Assembly (NCBI RefSeq): GCF_017980685.1
Contig: NZ_JACXXO010000013.1
Location: 1-64,000, forward strand
DNA: 64,000 bases
Source: Pseudomonas iridis
Lineage (GTDB): Bacteria > Pseudomonadota > Gammaproteobacteria > Pseudomonadales > Pseudomonadaceae
Reading direction: 5' to 3'
Below are positions 50,723-59,571 of the stretch, piece after piece. Below the pieces are notes generated by a model that saw only the letters and a list, made by a program, of their open reading frames with translations, was not told where the DNA came from and searched no databases. How positions within the stretch are numbered: position 1 is the stretch's first letter; the number at the start of each line of letters is the position of its first letter. Position numbers and translations under genes: made by a program.

Positions 50723-51739
50723 ATGCTGGTCTTACGCCCAGTCGAGCAGACTGACCTGACCCAGCTCCAACAATTGGCCCGTGACAGTCTGGTGGGGGTA
50801 ACCTCCCTGCCGGACGACAGTGAGCGATTGCGCGAGAAAATCGCCGGCTCTTGTGCCTCGTTTGCCAGTGACGCCAAGGCCCACGGCCCAGAGAACTACT
50901 TCTTCGTGCTGGAAGACCTCGACAGTCATCGTCTGGTCGGCTGCTCGGAGATTCTCGCCACCGCCGGCTTCGACGAACCCTTCTACAGCCTGCGCAACCG
51001 TCACTTCACCAGTGCCTCGCGGGAATTGAACATCGAGCACGGCGTGCCGGCGCTGTCGTTGTGTCACGACCTGAACGACCACACGCTGCTGCGCGGTTTC
51101 CATATCGACGCCGCGCTGGTGCGAACGCCATTTTCCGAATTGCTCTCGCGGGCACGATTGCTGTTCATCGCCGCTCACGCGCAACGCTTCGCCGAAGCAG
51201 TGATCACCGAAATCGTCGGCTACAGCGACGAAAACGGGCAGTCGCCGTTCTGGGACGCCCTGGGCAAGCATTTCTTCGACCTGCCTTACGTCGAAGCCGA
51301 GCGGCTGTGCGGAATGCAGAGCCGCGCGTTTCTCGCCGAATTGTTTCCGCAATACCCGATCTATGTACCGATGCTGCCGCAAGCCGCTCAGGACTGCATT
51401 GGCCGTGTTCATCCGGACGGCCAGGAAGCCTTCGACATTCTTGAGCGTGAAGGCTTTGAAACCAACAGCTACATCGACCTGTTCGACGCCGGCCCGACGC
51501 TGTATGCGCGCACGACGAACATCCACTCGATCGTCCGCAGCCAGATCGCGCCGGTGCAGCAACATCCACACATTGATGCCCGTGGCCGTTACCTGTTGAG
51601 CAATGACGCGCTGCACGGTTTCCGCGCCATCGTCGCCGAACTGGATTACCAACCCGATCAACCCCTGTCCCTCACCCCTGCAATGTGTGCGGCGCTGAAC
51701 GTGACCAATGGCAGCCCGATTCGGCTGATTGCCCTGTGA
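50723..51739 (+). CDS. aruF: Arginine N-succinyltransferase-family protein, AruF-like subunit
   Basis: A 338-residue AstA-family acyltransferase. The N-terminus MLVLRPVEQTDLTQLQQLARDSLVGVTSLPDD and the central SPFWDALGKHFFDLPY follow the AstA/AruF pattern. AruF and AruG together form the first enzyme of the arginine succinyltransferase pathway, which acylates arginine or ornithine with succinyl-CoA. The other aru genes are absent on both sides, so this is a stand-alone pair. AGGAG precedes the ATG. Confidence 0.85.
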   Translation: MLVLRPVEQTDLTQLQQLARDSLVGVTSLPDDSERLREKIAGSCASFASDAKAHGPENYFFVLEDLDSHRLVGCSEILATAGFDEPFYSLRNRHFTSASRELNIEHGVPALSLCHDLNDHTLLRGFHIDAALVRTPFSELLSRARLLFIAAHAQRFAEAVITEIVGYSDENGQSPFWDALGKHFFDLPYVEAERLCGMQSRAFLAELFPQYPIYVPMLPQAAQDCIGRVHPDGQEAFDILEREGFETNSYIDLFDAGPTLYARTTNIHSIVRSQIAPVQQHPHIDARGRYLLSNDALHGFRAIVAELDYQPDQPLSLTPAMCAALNVTNGSPIRLIAL

Positions 51740-51800
51740 ACCACGCCCGGTTCTGCACCCAACGACAGTGCCCGAGCAGGCGCGCAGAAGGAGTTACAGC

Positions 51801-52835
51801 ATGATTGTCCGCCCGGTTAAAGTCAGCGACCTGCGAGCCTTGATGACGCTGGTAGAACAGGCCGGCCCGGGGTTCACCACCCTGCCGGTCAATGAAGATC
51901 GCCTGTCCCACCGGGTGCGCTGGGCGCAACGCGCGTTCGCCGAGCAGGTCGAGCGTGCCGACGCCGATTATCTGTTCGTGCTCGAAGACGATGACATGCG
52001 TGTGGTCGGTGTCAGCGCATTGGCCGGGGCGGTCGGCCTGCGCGAACCCTGGTACAACTATCGGGTCGGGTTGACCGTGAGCTCGGCGCCGAATCTGGGC
52101 ATTCAACGGCAGATCCCGACATTGTTCCTCAACAACGAACTGACCGGGCAATCGGAACTGTGCTCGTTGTTCCTGAGCCATGACCATCGTCACGGCAGCA
52201 ACGGCCGCTTGCTGTCACTGGGGCGCCTGTTGTTCGTTGCCGAGTTTCCGCATCTGTTTGGCGAGAAGATGATCGCCGAACTACGGGGCAGCGCCGATGA
52301 AACGGGTTGCTCGCCGTTCTGGGACAGCCTTGGCCGGCACTTCTTCCAGATGGATTTCTGCCATGCCGATCACCTGTCGGGGCTGGGCAACAAGTCGTTC
52401 ATCGCCGAGCTGATGCCGCGCCAACCGCTGTACACCTGCCTGCTCACCGAACAGGCGCAAGCGGCCATCGGCCAGGCGCACCCGAACACTGAGCCGGCGC
52501 TGAAAATCCTTCAGGCCGAGGGTTTCGCCCATAAGGGCTACATCGATATTTTCGACGGTGGGCCGGTGATTGAAGCGCCGATCCGCAACATCCGCACGGT
52601 ACGCGACAGCCTGGAGTTGTCCTTGAGCCTTGGCAGCCCGGACGAACAGGCACCGCTGTGGCTGATCCACAACCGGCGCCTGGAAAACTGTCGTATCACC
52701 GTTGCTCGGGCGCGCCGGGTCGGCAGCAGCCTGGTCATCGACCGTCTCACGGCCAAACGCCTGCAACTGCAGCCGGGGAATTCGGTGCGAGCGGTGATGC
52801 TGCCCAACCAACAGCAGCAGGCCGCTGCGGCCTGA
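51801..52835 (+). CDS. aruG: Arginine N-succinyltransferase-family protein, AruG-like subunit
   Basis: A 344-residue paralog of the upstream gene, starting MIVRPVKVSDLRALMTLVEQ at the ATG at 51801 with AAGGAG upstream. DADYLFVLEDDDMRVVGVSALAGAVGLREPWYNYR and SPFWDSLGRHFFQMDF are close to AruG of P. aeruginosa. It should pair with the AruF-like protein as a heteromer. The C-terminal tail QQQQAAAA is a local extension. Confidence 0.85.
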   Translation: MIVRPVKVSDLRALMTLVEQAGPGFTTLPVNEDRLSHRVRWAQRAFAEQVERADADYLFVLEDDDMRVVGVSALAGAVGLREPWYNYRVGLTVSSAPNLGIQRQIPTLFLNNELTGQSELCSLFLSHDHRHGSNGRLLSLGRLLFVAEFPHLFGEKMIAELRGSADETGCSPFWDSLGRHFFQMDFCHADHLSGLGNKSFIAELMPRQPLYTCLLTEQAQAAIGQAHPNTEPALKILQAEGFAHKGYIDIFDGGPVIEAPIRNIRTVRDSLELSLSLGSPDEQAPLWLIHNRRLENCRITVARARRVGSSLVIDRLTAKRLQLQPGNSVRAVMLPNQQQQAAAA

Positions 52836-53031
52836 AGGCTTGCCAATGCCCGCAAAAGCCACCGACAAACCCCGTCACCGAAGTGAATCCTTTCAGCACT
52901 GGAACCACTGTTAGCAGCAACCCCGAAAATTCGTCATGATCCTTGACGCATTCGCGTGATAGCCTTTTCATTCTTCGGCGTTGACACCTTTGCTCAAGCC
53001 GTTCCATTCCTTTGGTATTGGTGGAACTCGT

Positions 53032-53901
53032 ATGACCCGGCTTTCTCATCAAGATTTGCGTCGTAATTTCCGTCAGCTGCTGGCCTCCGACACCTGCTAC
53101 CACACGGCTTCGGTGTTCGACCCGATGTCCGCCCGGATTGCCGCTGACCTGGGTTTTGAAGTGGGGATTCTCGGTGGCTCCGTGGCCTCGTTGCAGGTGC
53201 TGGGCGCACCGGACTTTGCCCTTATCACCCTCAGCGAGTTCGCCGAACAAGCCACCCGCATCGGTCGCGTCGCCCAATTACCGGTGATTGCCGATGCCGA
53301 CCACGGCTATGGCAACGCCCTCAACGTAATGCGCACCATCGTCGAACTGGAACGTGCCGGCGTCGCCGCCCTGACCATCGAAGACACCTTGCTGCCCGCG
53401 CAATTCGGGCGCAAATCCACCGACCTGATTACCGTGGCCGAAGGCGTTGGCAAAATTCGCGCGGCGCTTGAAGCCCGTGTTGATACAGAAATGGCAATCA
53501 TCGCCCGCACCAACGCCGGGATCCTGCCGATTCAGGAAATCATCAGCCGCACCCGCCAGTACCAGGGCGCGGGCGCCGATGGCATCTGCATGGTCGGGGT
53601 GCAGGATTTTGATCAGCTTGAACAGATAGCCGAACACCTGACCGTGCCACTGATGCTGGTCACCTACGGCAACCCGGCGCTGCGCGACGACAAGCGTCTG
53701 GCCGAACTGGGTGTGCGCGTGACCATCGACGGCCACGGCGCCTACTTCGCGGCGATCAAGGCGACTTACGACAGCTTGCGTGAACAGCGGCAGATCTTTA
53801 CCCAGGCTTCGGACTTGAGCGCCACCGAGCTGACGCACACCTATACCCAGCCGGAGGAATACATTCTCTGGGCCAAGGAATATATGAGCGTCAAGGAGTG
53901 A
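53032..53901 (+). CDS. Oxaloacetate decarboxylase (isocitrate lyase/PEP mutase family)
   Basis: A 289-residue protein starting at the ATG at 53032 (MTRLSHQDLRRNFRQLLASD). The metal-binding block is PVIADADHGYGNALNVMRTI, and EDTLLPAQFG and AIIARTNAG follow. It resembles the PA4872-type oxaloacetate decarboxylase of pseudomonads rather than isocitrate lyase, as it lacks the KKCGH catalytic loop. It turns oxaloacetate to pyruvate and CO2. It stands alone between REP elements and the aru-like pair. Confidence 0.85.
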   Translation: MTRLSHQDLRRNFRQLLASDTCYHTASVFDPMSARIAADLGFEVGILGGSVASLQVLGAPDFALITLSEFAEQATRIGRVAQLPVIADADHGYGNALNVMRTIVELERAGVAALTIEDTLLPAQFGRKSTDLITVAEGVGKIRAALEARVDTEMAIIARTNAGILPIQEIISRTRQYQGAGADGICMVGVQDFDQLEQIAEHLTVPLMLVTYGNPALRDDKRLAELGVRVTIDGHGAYFAAIKATYDSLREQRQIFTQASDLSATELTHTYTQPEEYILWAKEYMSVKE

Positions 53902-53920
53902 TGCGCTGGCCGCACTGGCC

Positions 53921-54018
53921 TCTTCGCGAGCAGGCTCGCTCCCACATTTGATCTGTGTCGAACACAAATTTTGTGCTCACTACAAATCCACTGTGGGAGC
54001 GAGCCTGCTCGCGAAGGC
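53921..54018. repeat. REPIN, GAGCAGGCTCGCTCCCAC family
   Basis: TCGCGAGCAGGCTCGCTCCC and GGGAGCGAGCCTGCTCGCGA face each other around about 50 bases between convergent genes. Confidence 0.85.
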
Positions 54019-54034
54019 ATCTGCCGCTACACCG

Positions 54035-54292
54035 CTAAACCGGGGTTTTGTAAGCCTCCTCCCGCTGCGCCGCCCGCGCCTGAATCACATCCAGAATGGC
54101 ACACCCCTCGCGCATCAACAGATGCACCGCGCTGGTGACCCGCGTCAGGTCAAAGTCTGAAATACCTTTGAGGTTGAGGCTGGACAAGATGTCCGCCAAA
54201 TCGCGCACGACCACAAACCGATGCATCGCGCAGGCCGCCATGTCGCTGAGTTCTTTGTGGGTTGGGCTATTGAATTCAAGTAGATCTTGCAC
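54035..54292 (-). CDS. Small conserved protein of unknown function
   Basis: An 85-residue, mostly helical protein (MAACAMHRFVVVRDLADILSSL and VTSAVHLLMREGCAILDVIQARAA) without signal peptide or membrane segment. The layout resembles small Pseudomonas proteins of the DUF3077 kind, but the match is weak. It converges on the decarboxylase gene. No function can be assigned. Confidence 0.6.
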   Translation of the reverse strand: MQDLLEFNSPTHKELSDMAACAMHRFVVVRDLADILSSLNLKGISDFDLTRVTSAVHLLMREGCAILDVIQARAAQREEAYKTPV

Positions 54293-54320
54293 CTTGGCGC
54301 ATTAGCCACAAACAACGCGA

Positions 54321-54360
54321 TCAGTCCCCTCTCCCTCCGGGAGAGGGTTAGGGTGAGGGG
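54321..54360. repeat. Single CCCTCTCCC element
   Basis: CAGTCCCCTCTCCCTCCGGG followed by AGAGGGTTAGGGTGAGGGG, the same intergenic element as near 19.6-19.8 kb, here single, upstream of the small unknown gene. Confidence 0.7.
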
Positions 54361-54405
54361 CGGCCACACCGCAAATCCGCTGTGGTACCCGCGGGGGGAT
54401 TTATC

Positions 54406-55479
54406 TCAGACCGAGTCCAGCAACGGCTGCTTGGGCAAACTGTCGCAATGGCAGATCACCCGGTTCCGTCCACTCGCCTTGGCCTCATACAGCGCCTGAT
54501 CCGCATCACTGAGCCAACGGGTCGCATCGGGGTGCGCCGGATCGTACGCCGCCAGGCCAATACTCAAACTGACCTTCAACGCCGGATTCTGCTCATAACC
54601 CAATGTCGCGAAACGCTCGCGCAACGCTTCCATGGCCTGGGCGGCATTGAACAGCGGCAACTCCGGGAGAATCACGCAGAACTCATCGCCGCCATAACGC
54701 CCGGCAACGTGGGTCGCACGCAGATTCTGCTTGAGCATCTTGCTCAATTGTCGCAACACGATATCGCCGGCCACATGTCCGTAGGTGTCGTTGATTGCCT
54801 TGAAATGGTCGATGTCGATCAACGCAATGGCCGCGCCCTGCTTCTGCCGTATGCAACGCTGAAAGGCGATTTCCAGTTGATCCTTCCACGCACCGTGATT
54901 GAGCAGGCCAGTGAGGCTGTCGGTGCGGCTCAGCGCCAGCAATTCACGTTTATGCACGCCCAGCGTGTAGGCCTGCCGAAAGCAGATCCAGCCCAACGCC
55001 AGCGGGTACAACAGCAGTAGCGGGAAACAGGCGTACATCTGCGCCGGCGTGGTTTGCGGAATGAACGCCGGGGCAAACACCACCAACCCTACGCCAACCC
55101 CAAGCAACTGCGCCGCAGAGCCGGCCAGCAGAAAACGCGCCCCACCGATGGCGACGTTGTTCATTGCCATCATCGAGATGGTCGTGGCAGCGGGTAATGG
55201 ATTGAAATGCATGGCAGCAACCCAGAAGCCGCCGAAAAAGGCGTCAACCAACAGGTTGCGATGTTCGGCATGAAAAGGCACCCGAGCGCGGCGCGCCAGC
55301 TGATAGGCCAGATGGGGCCAGACCAGGCCATTGGACAACATCAGAACCCAGACCCATAACGGCGGATCGAGCGAGTACATCGACACAGACACACACAAAA
55401 GCCCAAGCAGCACCCCGAGGACTCTCGAGGTGTACAGCCTCCTTGCCAATGAAAGTCCCTTTCGTCCCGTATTTCCCAT
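54406..55479 (-). CDS. Diguanylate cyclase, MASE2-GGDEF (AdrA/DgcC-like)
   Basis: About 357 residues from the ATG at 55479, which has GAGG upstream and begins just before the MASE2 sensor (SLARRLYTSRVLGVLLG); an earlier in-frame codon at 55530 would add 17 residues. Five to six membrane segments precede a GGDEF domain with intact GRYGGDEFCVILPE (Gly263 first). The residue at the inhibitory RxxD position reads RATH, so product inhibition may be missing. It makes c-di-GMP from GTP and should promote biofilm formation. Confidence 0.92.
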   Translation of the reverse strand: MGNTGRKGLSLARRLYTSRVLGVLLGLLCVSVSMYSLDPPLWVWVLMLSNGLVWPHLAYQLARRARVPFHAEHRNLLVDAFFGGFWVAAMHFNPLPAATTISMMAMNNVAIGGARFLLAGSAAQLLGVGVGLVVFAPAFIPQTTPAQMYACFPLLLLYPLALGWICFRQAYTLGVHKRELLALSRTDSLTGLLNHGAWKDQLEIAFQRCIRQKQGAAIALIDIDHFKAINDTYGHVAGDIVLRQLSKMLKQNLRATHVAGRYGGDEFCVILPELPLFNAAQAMEALRERFATLGYEQNPALKVSLSIGLAAYDPAHPDATRWLSDADQALYEAKASGRNRVICHCDSLPKQPLLDSV

Positions 55480-55675
55480 AAGGGCCTCGACCACGACGGA
55501 ACCTGCAAAGTGCAGGACAGATGTGCTCAAAGTCTAACAGGGTAACGTTAAATAGCCATCACCGGTCAGCGGCCCGAAAGACGCATGCTTTCCATGGATT
55601 TGGGCTCCCACAGTGCAAATCTTTGGCTATACATGAAGGGAGCAAAACGGAAAAACGACTATAAGAAGGAGGCCC

Positions 55676-57127
55676 ATGCAGACTTATCAAGTGTTGATCA
55701 TCGGCAGTGGATTTGGCGGTCAGTGCGCGGCGATCAACCTGCTCAAGGCCGGGATCGACGATTTTCGACTGCTGGAACGGCGCGATTTCTTTGGTGGCAC
55801 CTGGTGTCAGAACACCTACCCCGGCGCGGCGGTGGATGTGCCCTCACCGCTTTATTCGCTGTCATTCGCGCCTTACCGCTGGTCACAGATGTTTGCCGAA
55901 CAAGCGGAATTGCATCGCTATACCGAGCACGTGATCGATACGTTCGGCCTGCGTGAACGCGTGGAGCTGCAAGCCAACGTCGAACACGTCGAATGGGACG
56001 ACACGGAAAAACGCTGGGCCGTCCACACAACCAAGGGCACGTACCATGCGCAGTTCCTGATCAATGCGAGCGGGCCATTGAGCCAACCGGTCATCCCGCA
56101 CTTTCCTGAGCAGGATCGCTTTCAGGGCAAGACATTTCATACAAACAATTGGGATCACAGCTACGACTATCGCGGTAAACGCGTGGCCATTGTCGGCAGC
56201 GGTGCCAGCGCCGCGCAGATAATCCCGGCGATTGCACCGCAGGTCGAGCAACTGCATGTATTCCAGCGCACGCCGCATTGGGTGTTGCCGCGCGCCGATC
56301 GCGTATTCGGGCCTTTTCAGCGCTGGCTACTCGGTTTGAAACCGGCCTACAAACTGCTGCGCTGGCTGATTTACTGGCAGTTCGAGACCCGCGTGATCGC
56401 CTTCAAATACTCGAAACCGGCGATTCACCTGGTGCAAAAGCAAGCGCTGCGTTTTCTCAAGCGCCAGGTGCACGACCCGCTGCTCCAGCAAAAACTCACG
56501 CCGGATTTCACCATCGGCTGTAAACGAGTGCTGGTTTCCAGCACCTATTACCCGGCTCTGACCCGGCCCAATGTCACCCTGCACAGCCGCGAGCAGGGCA
56601 TCGCTTCAATCGATGAAAGCGGAATCAACACCCAAGACGGCGAGCACATTGATGTTGATCTGATCGTTTGGTCGACCGGCTATGACGCTACCGACGGCGT
56701 TATTTCCTACCCCGTCAGCGGAAAGAACGCCGTACAGCTCAGAGATGTCTGGGCCGAATATCCTCGCGCCTACCTCGGCACCAGCCTGCCGGACTTTCCC
56801 AACCTGTTTATCGTCACCGGACCCAATACCGGCATTGGCCACACTTCGGCGCTGTTCATCATCGAATCGCAGATGAACTACATCATCGACTGCATCCGCA
56901 CCGTACAAACCAAAGGGCTGCGCAGCATCGAAGTGCGCCCCGAGGCAGAACGTACCTACACTGCAATGATTCACCGGGAGATGGAGCGTACGGTCTGGAA
57001 GTCCGGCGGCTGCCACAGTTGGTATCAAAGCAAGAGCGGTCATGTGATCGCGATGTTTCCCGGCTTCAGTTTCAGCTATCACCGTTTGACCCGGGCGCTG
57101 AAACCGGCCGATCACATTTTGTCCTGA
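55676..57127 (+). CDS. Flavin-containing monooxygenase, Baeyer-Villiger type
   Basis: A 483-residue flavoprotein. FAD motif LIIGSGFGGQCAAINLLKAG, NADP motif VAIVGSGASAAQIIPAIA, and between them the fingerprint FQGKTFHTNNWDHSYDY (FxGxxxHxxxW) of Baeyer-Villiger monooxygenases. AAGGAGG precedes the ATG. Such enzymes insert an oxygen beside a ketone to make an ester. An esterase gene follows after 21 bases, which could hydrolyse that ester. Confidence 0.93.
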   Translation: MQTYQVLIIGSGFGGQCAAINLLKAGIDDFRLLERRDFFGGTWCQNTYPGAAVDVPSPLYSLSFAPYRWSQMFAEQAELHRYTEHVIDTFGLRERVELQANVEHVEWDDTEKRWAVHTTKGTYHAQFLINASGPLSQPVIPHFPEQDRFQGKTFHTNNWDHSYDYRGKRVAIVGSGASAAQIIPAIAPQVEQLHVFQRTPHWVLPRADRVFGPFQRWLLGLKPAYKLLRWLIYWQFETRVIAFKYSKPAIHLVQKQALRFLKRQVHDPLLQQKLTPDFTIGCKRVLVSSTYYPALTRPNVTLHSREQGIASIDESGINTQDGEHIDVDLIVWSTGYDATDGVISYPVSGKNAVQLRDVWAEYPRAYLGTSLPDFPNLFIVTGPNTGIGHTSALFIIESQMNYIIDCIRTVQTKGLRSIEVRPEAERTYTAMIHREMERTVWKSGGCHSWYQSKSGHVIAMFPGFSFSYHRLTRALKPADHILS

Positions 57128-57148
57128 CTACGTATAAGGAAGACGTCG

Positions 57149-58075
57149 ATGCTTTTGCTGTTTGTCGCCCTCGCGGTGTTCGTGGCCTGGAGCTGGTTGA
57201 GTTATCCGGCGGTCGGCCATTGGCTGTATGACCTGAACATGGCCATCGAGGCCAAGTTGTACAAGCTGCACAAGATCGAAGTGCCGATCGCCGAGATGAC
57301 CGTCTCGACGTGGCAGGGTGGGCCGTATGAAGCAGCCAGTGCGATCCTGATGCTGCACGGCTATAGCGGCGACAAAAATCTGTGGCTGCGCTTCTCCCGG
57401 CATTTCGTCCGCGAGTATCGGGTGATCATTCCGGATCTGGCCGGGCATGGTGAAACCGGCTTCAAGGCGGGTGGCGGCTATGACATTGCGGTTCAGGCCA
57501 AGCGCATGATCCAGTTGCTCGACGTCTGCGGCGTGGAGAAAGTCCACGTGATCGGCAACTCCATGGGCGGTTACATCGCGGCCTGGCTGGCGGCAACGTA
57601 TCCGGAGCGGATCGCTTCGCTGGCGTTGATCGACCCGGCCGGCGTCACCGCCCCCGAGGTCAGCGACATGGAGCGCCACCTGGCCCGTGGACACAACCCG
57701 TTTCTGATCAACTCCCGGGAAGAATTCCAGCAGTTTTATGCGATGACCATGGCCTCGCCGCCGTGGGTGCCGAAGCCGGTGCTGGATGCGATCGCCCAGC
57801 GTTATGAAAACCAGCGCGATGAACTGGAAGAGATCTTCCGCGATTTCCGCGCCAGCCCGCCGATGGAGCCGAAGCTGCCCGACATCAAATGCCCGGCGCT
57901 GCTGCTGTGGGGCCGCAAGGACCGCTTGATCGATGTCAGCAGCGTGCCGATCTGGAGCAAAGGCATTGCCAATTTACAGGTGGATGTCTGGGACCACGTC
58001 GGGCATATGCCGATGGTCGAACAGCCAGGAGACACCGCGCGGTTGTATCGGGAGTTTTTGGGCAAGCAAAAATGA
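57149..58075 (+). CDS. Alpha/beta hydrolase (membrane-anchored esterase or lipase)
   Basis: A 308-residue hydrolase. An N-terminal hydrophobic segment (residues 1-20) may anchor it in the membrane. The oxyanion pattern is MLHGYSGDKNLW, the nucleophile Ser138 in IGNSMGGYI, the acid Asp in LLWGRKDRLIDV and the His in HVGHMPMVE. It matches the PA2949-type Pseudomonas esterases. Its stop overlaps the glcD start by four bases, a strong coupling. Confidence 0.9.
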   Translation: MLLLFVALAVFVAWSWLSYPAVGHWLYDLNMAIEAKLYKLHKIEVPIAEMTVSTWQGGPYEAASAILMLHGYSGDKNLWLRFSRHFVREYRVIIPDLAGHGETGFKAGGGYDIAVQAKRMIQLLDVCGVEKVHVIGNSMGGYIAAWLAATYPERIASLALIDPAGVTAPEVSDMERHLARGHNPFLINSREEFQQFYAMTMASPPWVPKPVLDAIAQRYENQRDELEEIFRDFRASPPMEPKLPDIKCPALLLWGRKDRLIDVSSVPIWSKGIANLQVDVWDHVGHMPMVEQPGDTARLYREFLGKQK

Positions 58076-59571
58076 ACATCCTTTACGACGAGCGCCTCGA
58101 CGGTCCGCTACCTGACGTCAACAAGGCCGATCTGCTCAAGGCCCTGCAACGCGCCATTCCCGACCTCGACATCCTCTGGCGCGAGGAGGAACTCAAACCC
58201 TACGAATGCGATGGACTCTCCGCCTACCGCACCACCCCTATGCTGGTCGCCCTGCCCCGGCGTCTCGAGCAGGTGCAAACCCTGCTTGAACTCTGCCATA
58301 AACAAAACGTTCCGGTGGTCGCCCGCGGCGCCGGTACCGGTCTGTCCGGCGGCGCGTTGCCGCTGGAAAAAGGCCTGTTACTGGTGATGGCGCGCTTCAA
58401 CACCATCCTCCACATCGACCCGGCCGCCCGCACTGCGCGGGTTCAGCCCGGCGTGCGCAATCTGGCGATTTCCCAGGCCGCCGCGCCATTCGGGTTGTAT
58501 TACGCGCCGGATCCATCGTCGCAGATCGCCTGTTCGATTGGCGGCAACGTCGCCGAAAACGCCGGTGGCGTGCATTGCCTCAAGTACGGCCTGACCGTGC
58601 ACAACCTGCTGAAAATCGAAGTGCTGACGATTGAAGGCGAACGCCTGACCCTGGGCTCCGAAGCCCTCGATTCGCCCGGTTTCGACTTGCTTGCGCTGTT
58701 CACCGGTTCTGAAGGCTTGCTGGGGATCATCACCGAAGTCACGGTCAAACTGCTGCCCAAACCGCAGGTCGCCAAAGTGCTGCTGGCCAGTTTCGATTCC
58801 GTGGAAAAGGCCGGACGCGCCGTGGCCGAAATCATCGCCGCGGGGATCATTCCCGGCGGTTTGGAGATGATGGACAACCTCGCCATTCGCGCCGCCGAAG
58901 ACTTTATCCACGCCGGTTACCCGGTCGACGCCGAAGCCATTCTGTTGTGCGAACTCGATGGCGTCGAAGCGGATGTCCACGACGACTGCCAGCGGGTTCG
59001 CGACGTGATGACCGAGGCCGGCGCCACTGAGGTGCGTCAGGTGCGTGACGAAGCCGAACGCGTGCGTTTCTGGGCCGGGCGCAAAAACGCCTTTCCGGCC
59101 ATCGGCCGCTTGTCGCCGGACTATTACTGCATGGACGGCACCATTCCGCGGCGCGAATTACCCGGCGTCCTGCAAGGCATCGCCCGCCTCGGCGAGGAAT
59201 ACGGTTTGCGCGTGGCGAATGTGTTCCATGCCGGCGACGGCAACATGCATCCACTGATTCTGTTCGACGCCAACCAGCCCGGCGAACTGCATCGCGCCGA
59301 AGCCCTGGGCGGCAAAATTCTCGAATTGTGCGTGCAGGTCGGCGGCAGCATCACCGGCGAACACGGGGTCGGCCGCGAAAAAATCAATCAGATGTGCGCG
59401 CAATTCAACAGCGAAGAATTGACCCTGTTTCACGCCGTCAAAACTGCGTTCGACCCGTCAGGCCTGCTCAACCCCGGCAAGAACATCCCGACGCTGCACC
59501 GCTGTGCCGAGTTTGGCGCGATGCACATTCATGCCGGGCAATTGCCATTTCCCGAGCTGGAGCGCTTCTGA
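58072..59571 (+). CDS. glcD: Glycolate oxidase subunit GlcD
   Basis: A 499-residue FAD enzyme of the vanillyl-alcohol oxidase fold. FAD contacts are in VPVVARGAGTGLSGGALPLE and IGGNVAENAGGVHCLKYG, and the C-terminal ITGEHGVGREKINQM is the family's closing motif. It oxidises glycolate to glyoxylate together with GlcE and GlcF. The start is the ATG at 58072 overlapping the esterase stop, so no separate glc promoter is seen. Confidence 0.96.
   Translation: MNILYDERLDGPLPDVNKADLLKALQRAIPDLDILWREEELKPYECDGLSAYRTTPMLVALPRRLEQVQTLLELCHKQNVPVVARGAGTGLSGGALPLEKGLLLVMARFNTILHIDPAARTARVQPGVRNLAISQAAAPFGLYYAPDPSSQIACSIGGNVAENAGGVHCLKYGLTVHNLLKIEVLTIEGERLTLGSEALDSPGFDLLALFTGSEGLLGIITEVTVKLLPKPQVAKVLLASFDSVEKAGRAVAEIIAAGIIPGGLEMMDNLAIRAAEDFIHAGYPVDAEAILLCELDGVEADVHDDCQRVRDVMTEAGATEVRQVRDEAERVRFWAGRKNAFPAIGRLSPDYYCMDGTIPRRELPGVLQGIARLGEEYGLRVANVFHAGDGNMHPLILFDANQPGELHRAEALGGKILELCVQVGGSITGEHGVGREKINQMCAQFNSEELTLFHAVKTAFDPSGLLNPGKNIPTLHRCAEFGAMHIHAGQLPFPELERF

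Noticed and set aside
50723..52835. Complete arginine succinyltransferase (aru/ast) operon
   Set aside because: Only the two acyltransferase subunits are present; the neighbours are a permease and an oxaloacetate decarboxylase-type gene.
53032..53901. Isocitrate lyase or methylisocitrate lyase
   Set aside because: The KKCGH catalytic loop is missing and the sequence is nearer to the oxaloacetate decarboxylase branch.
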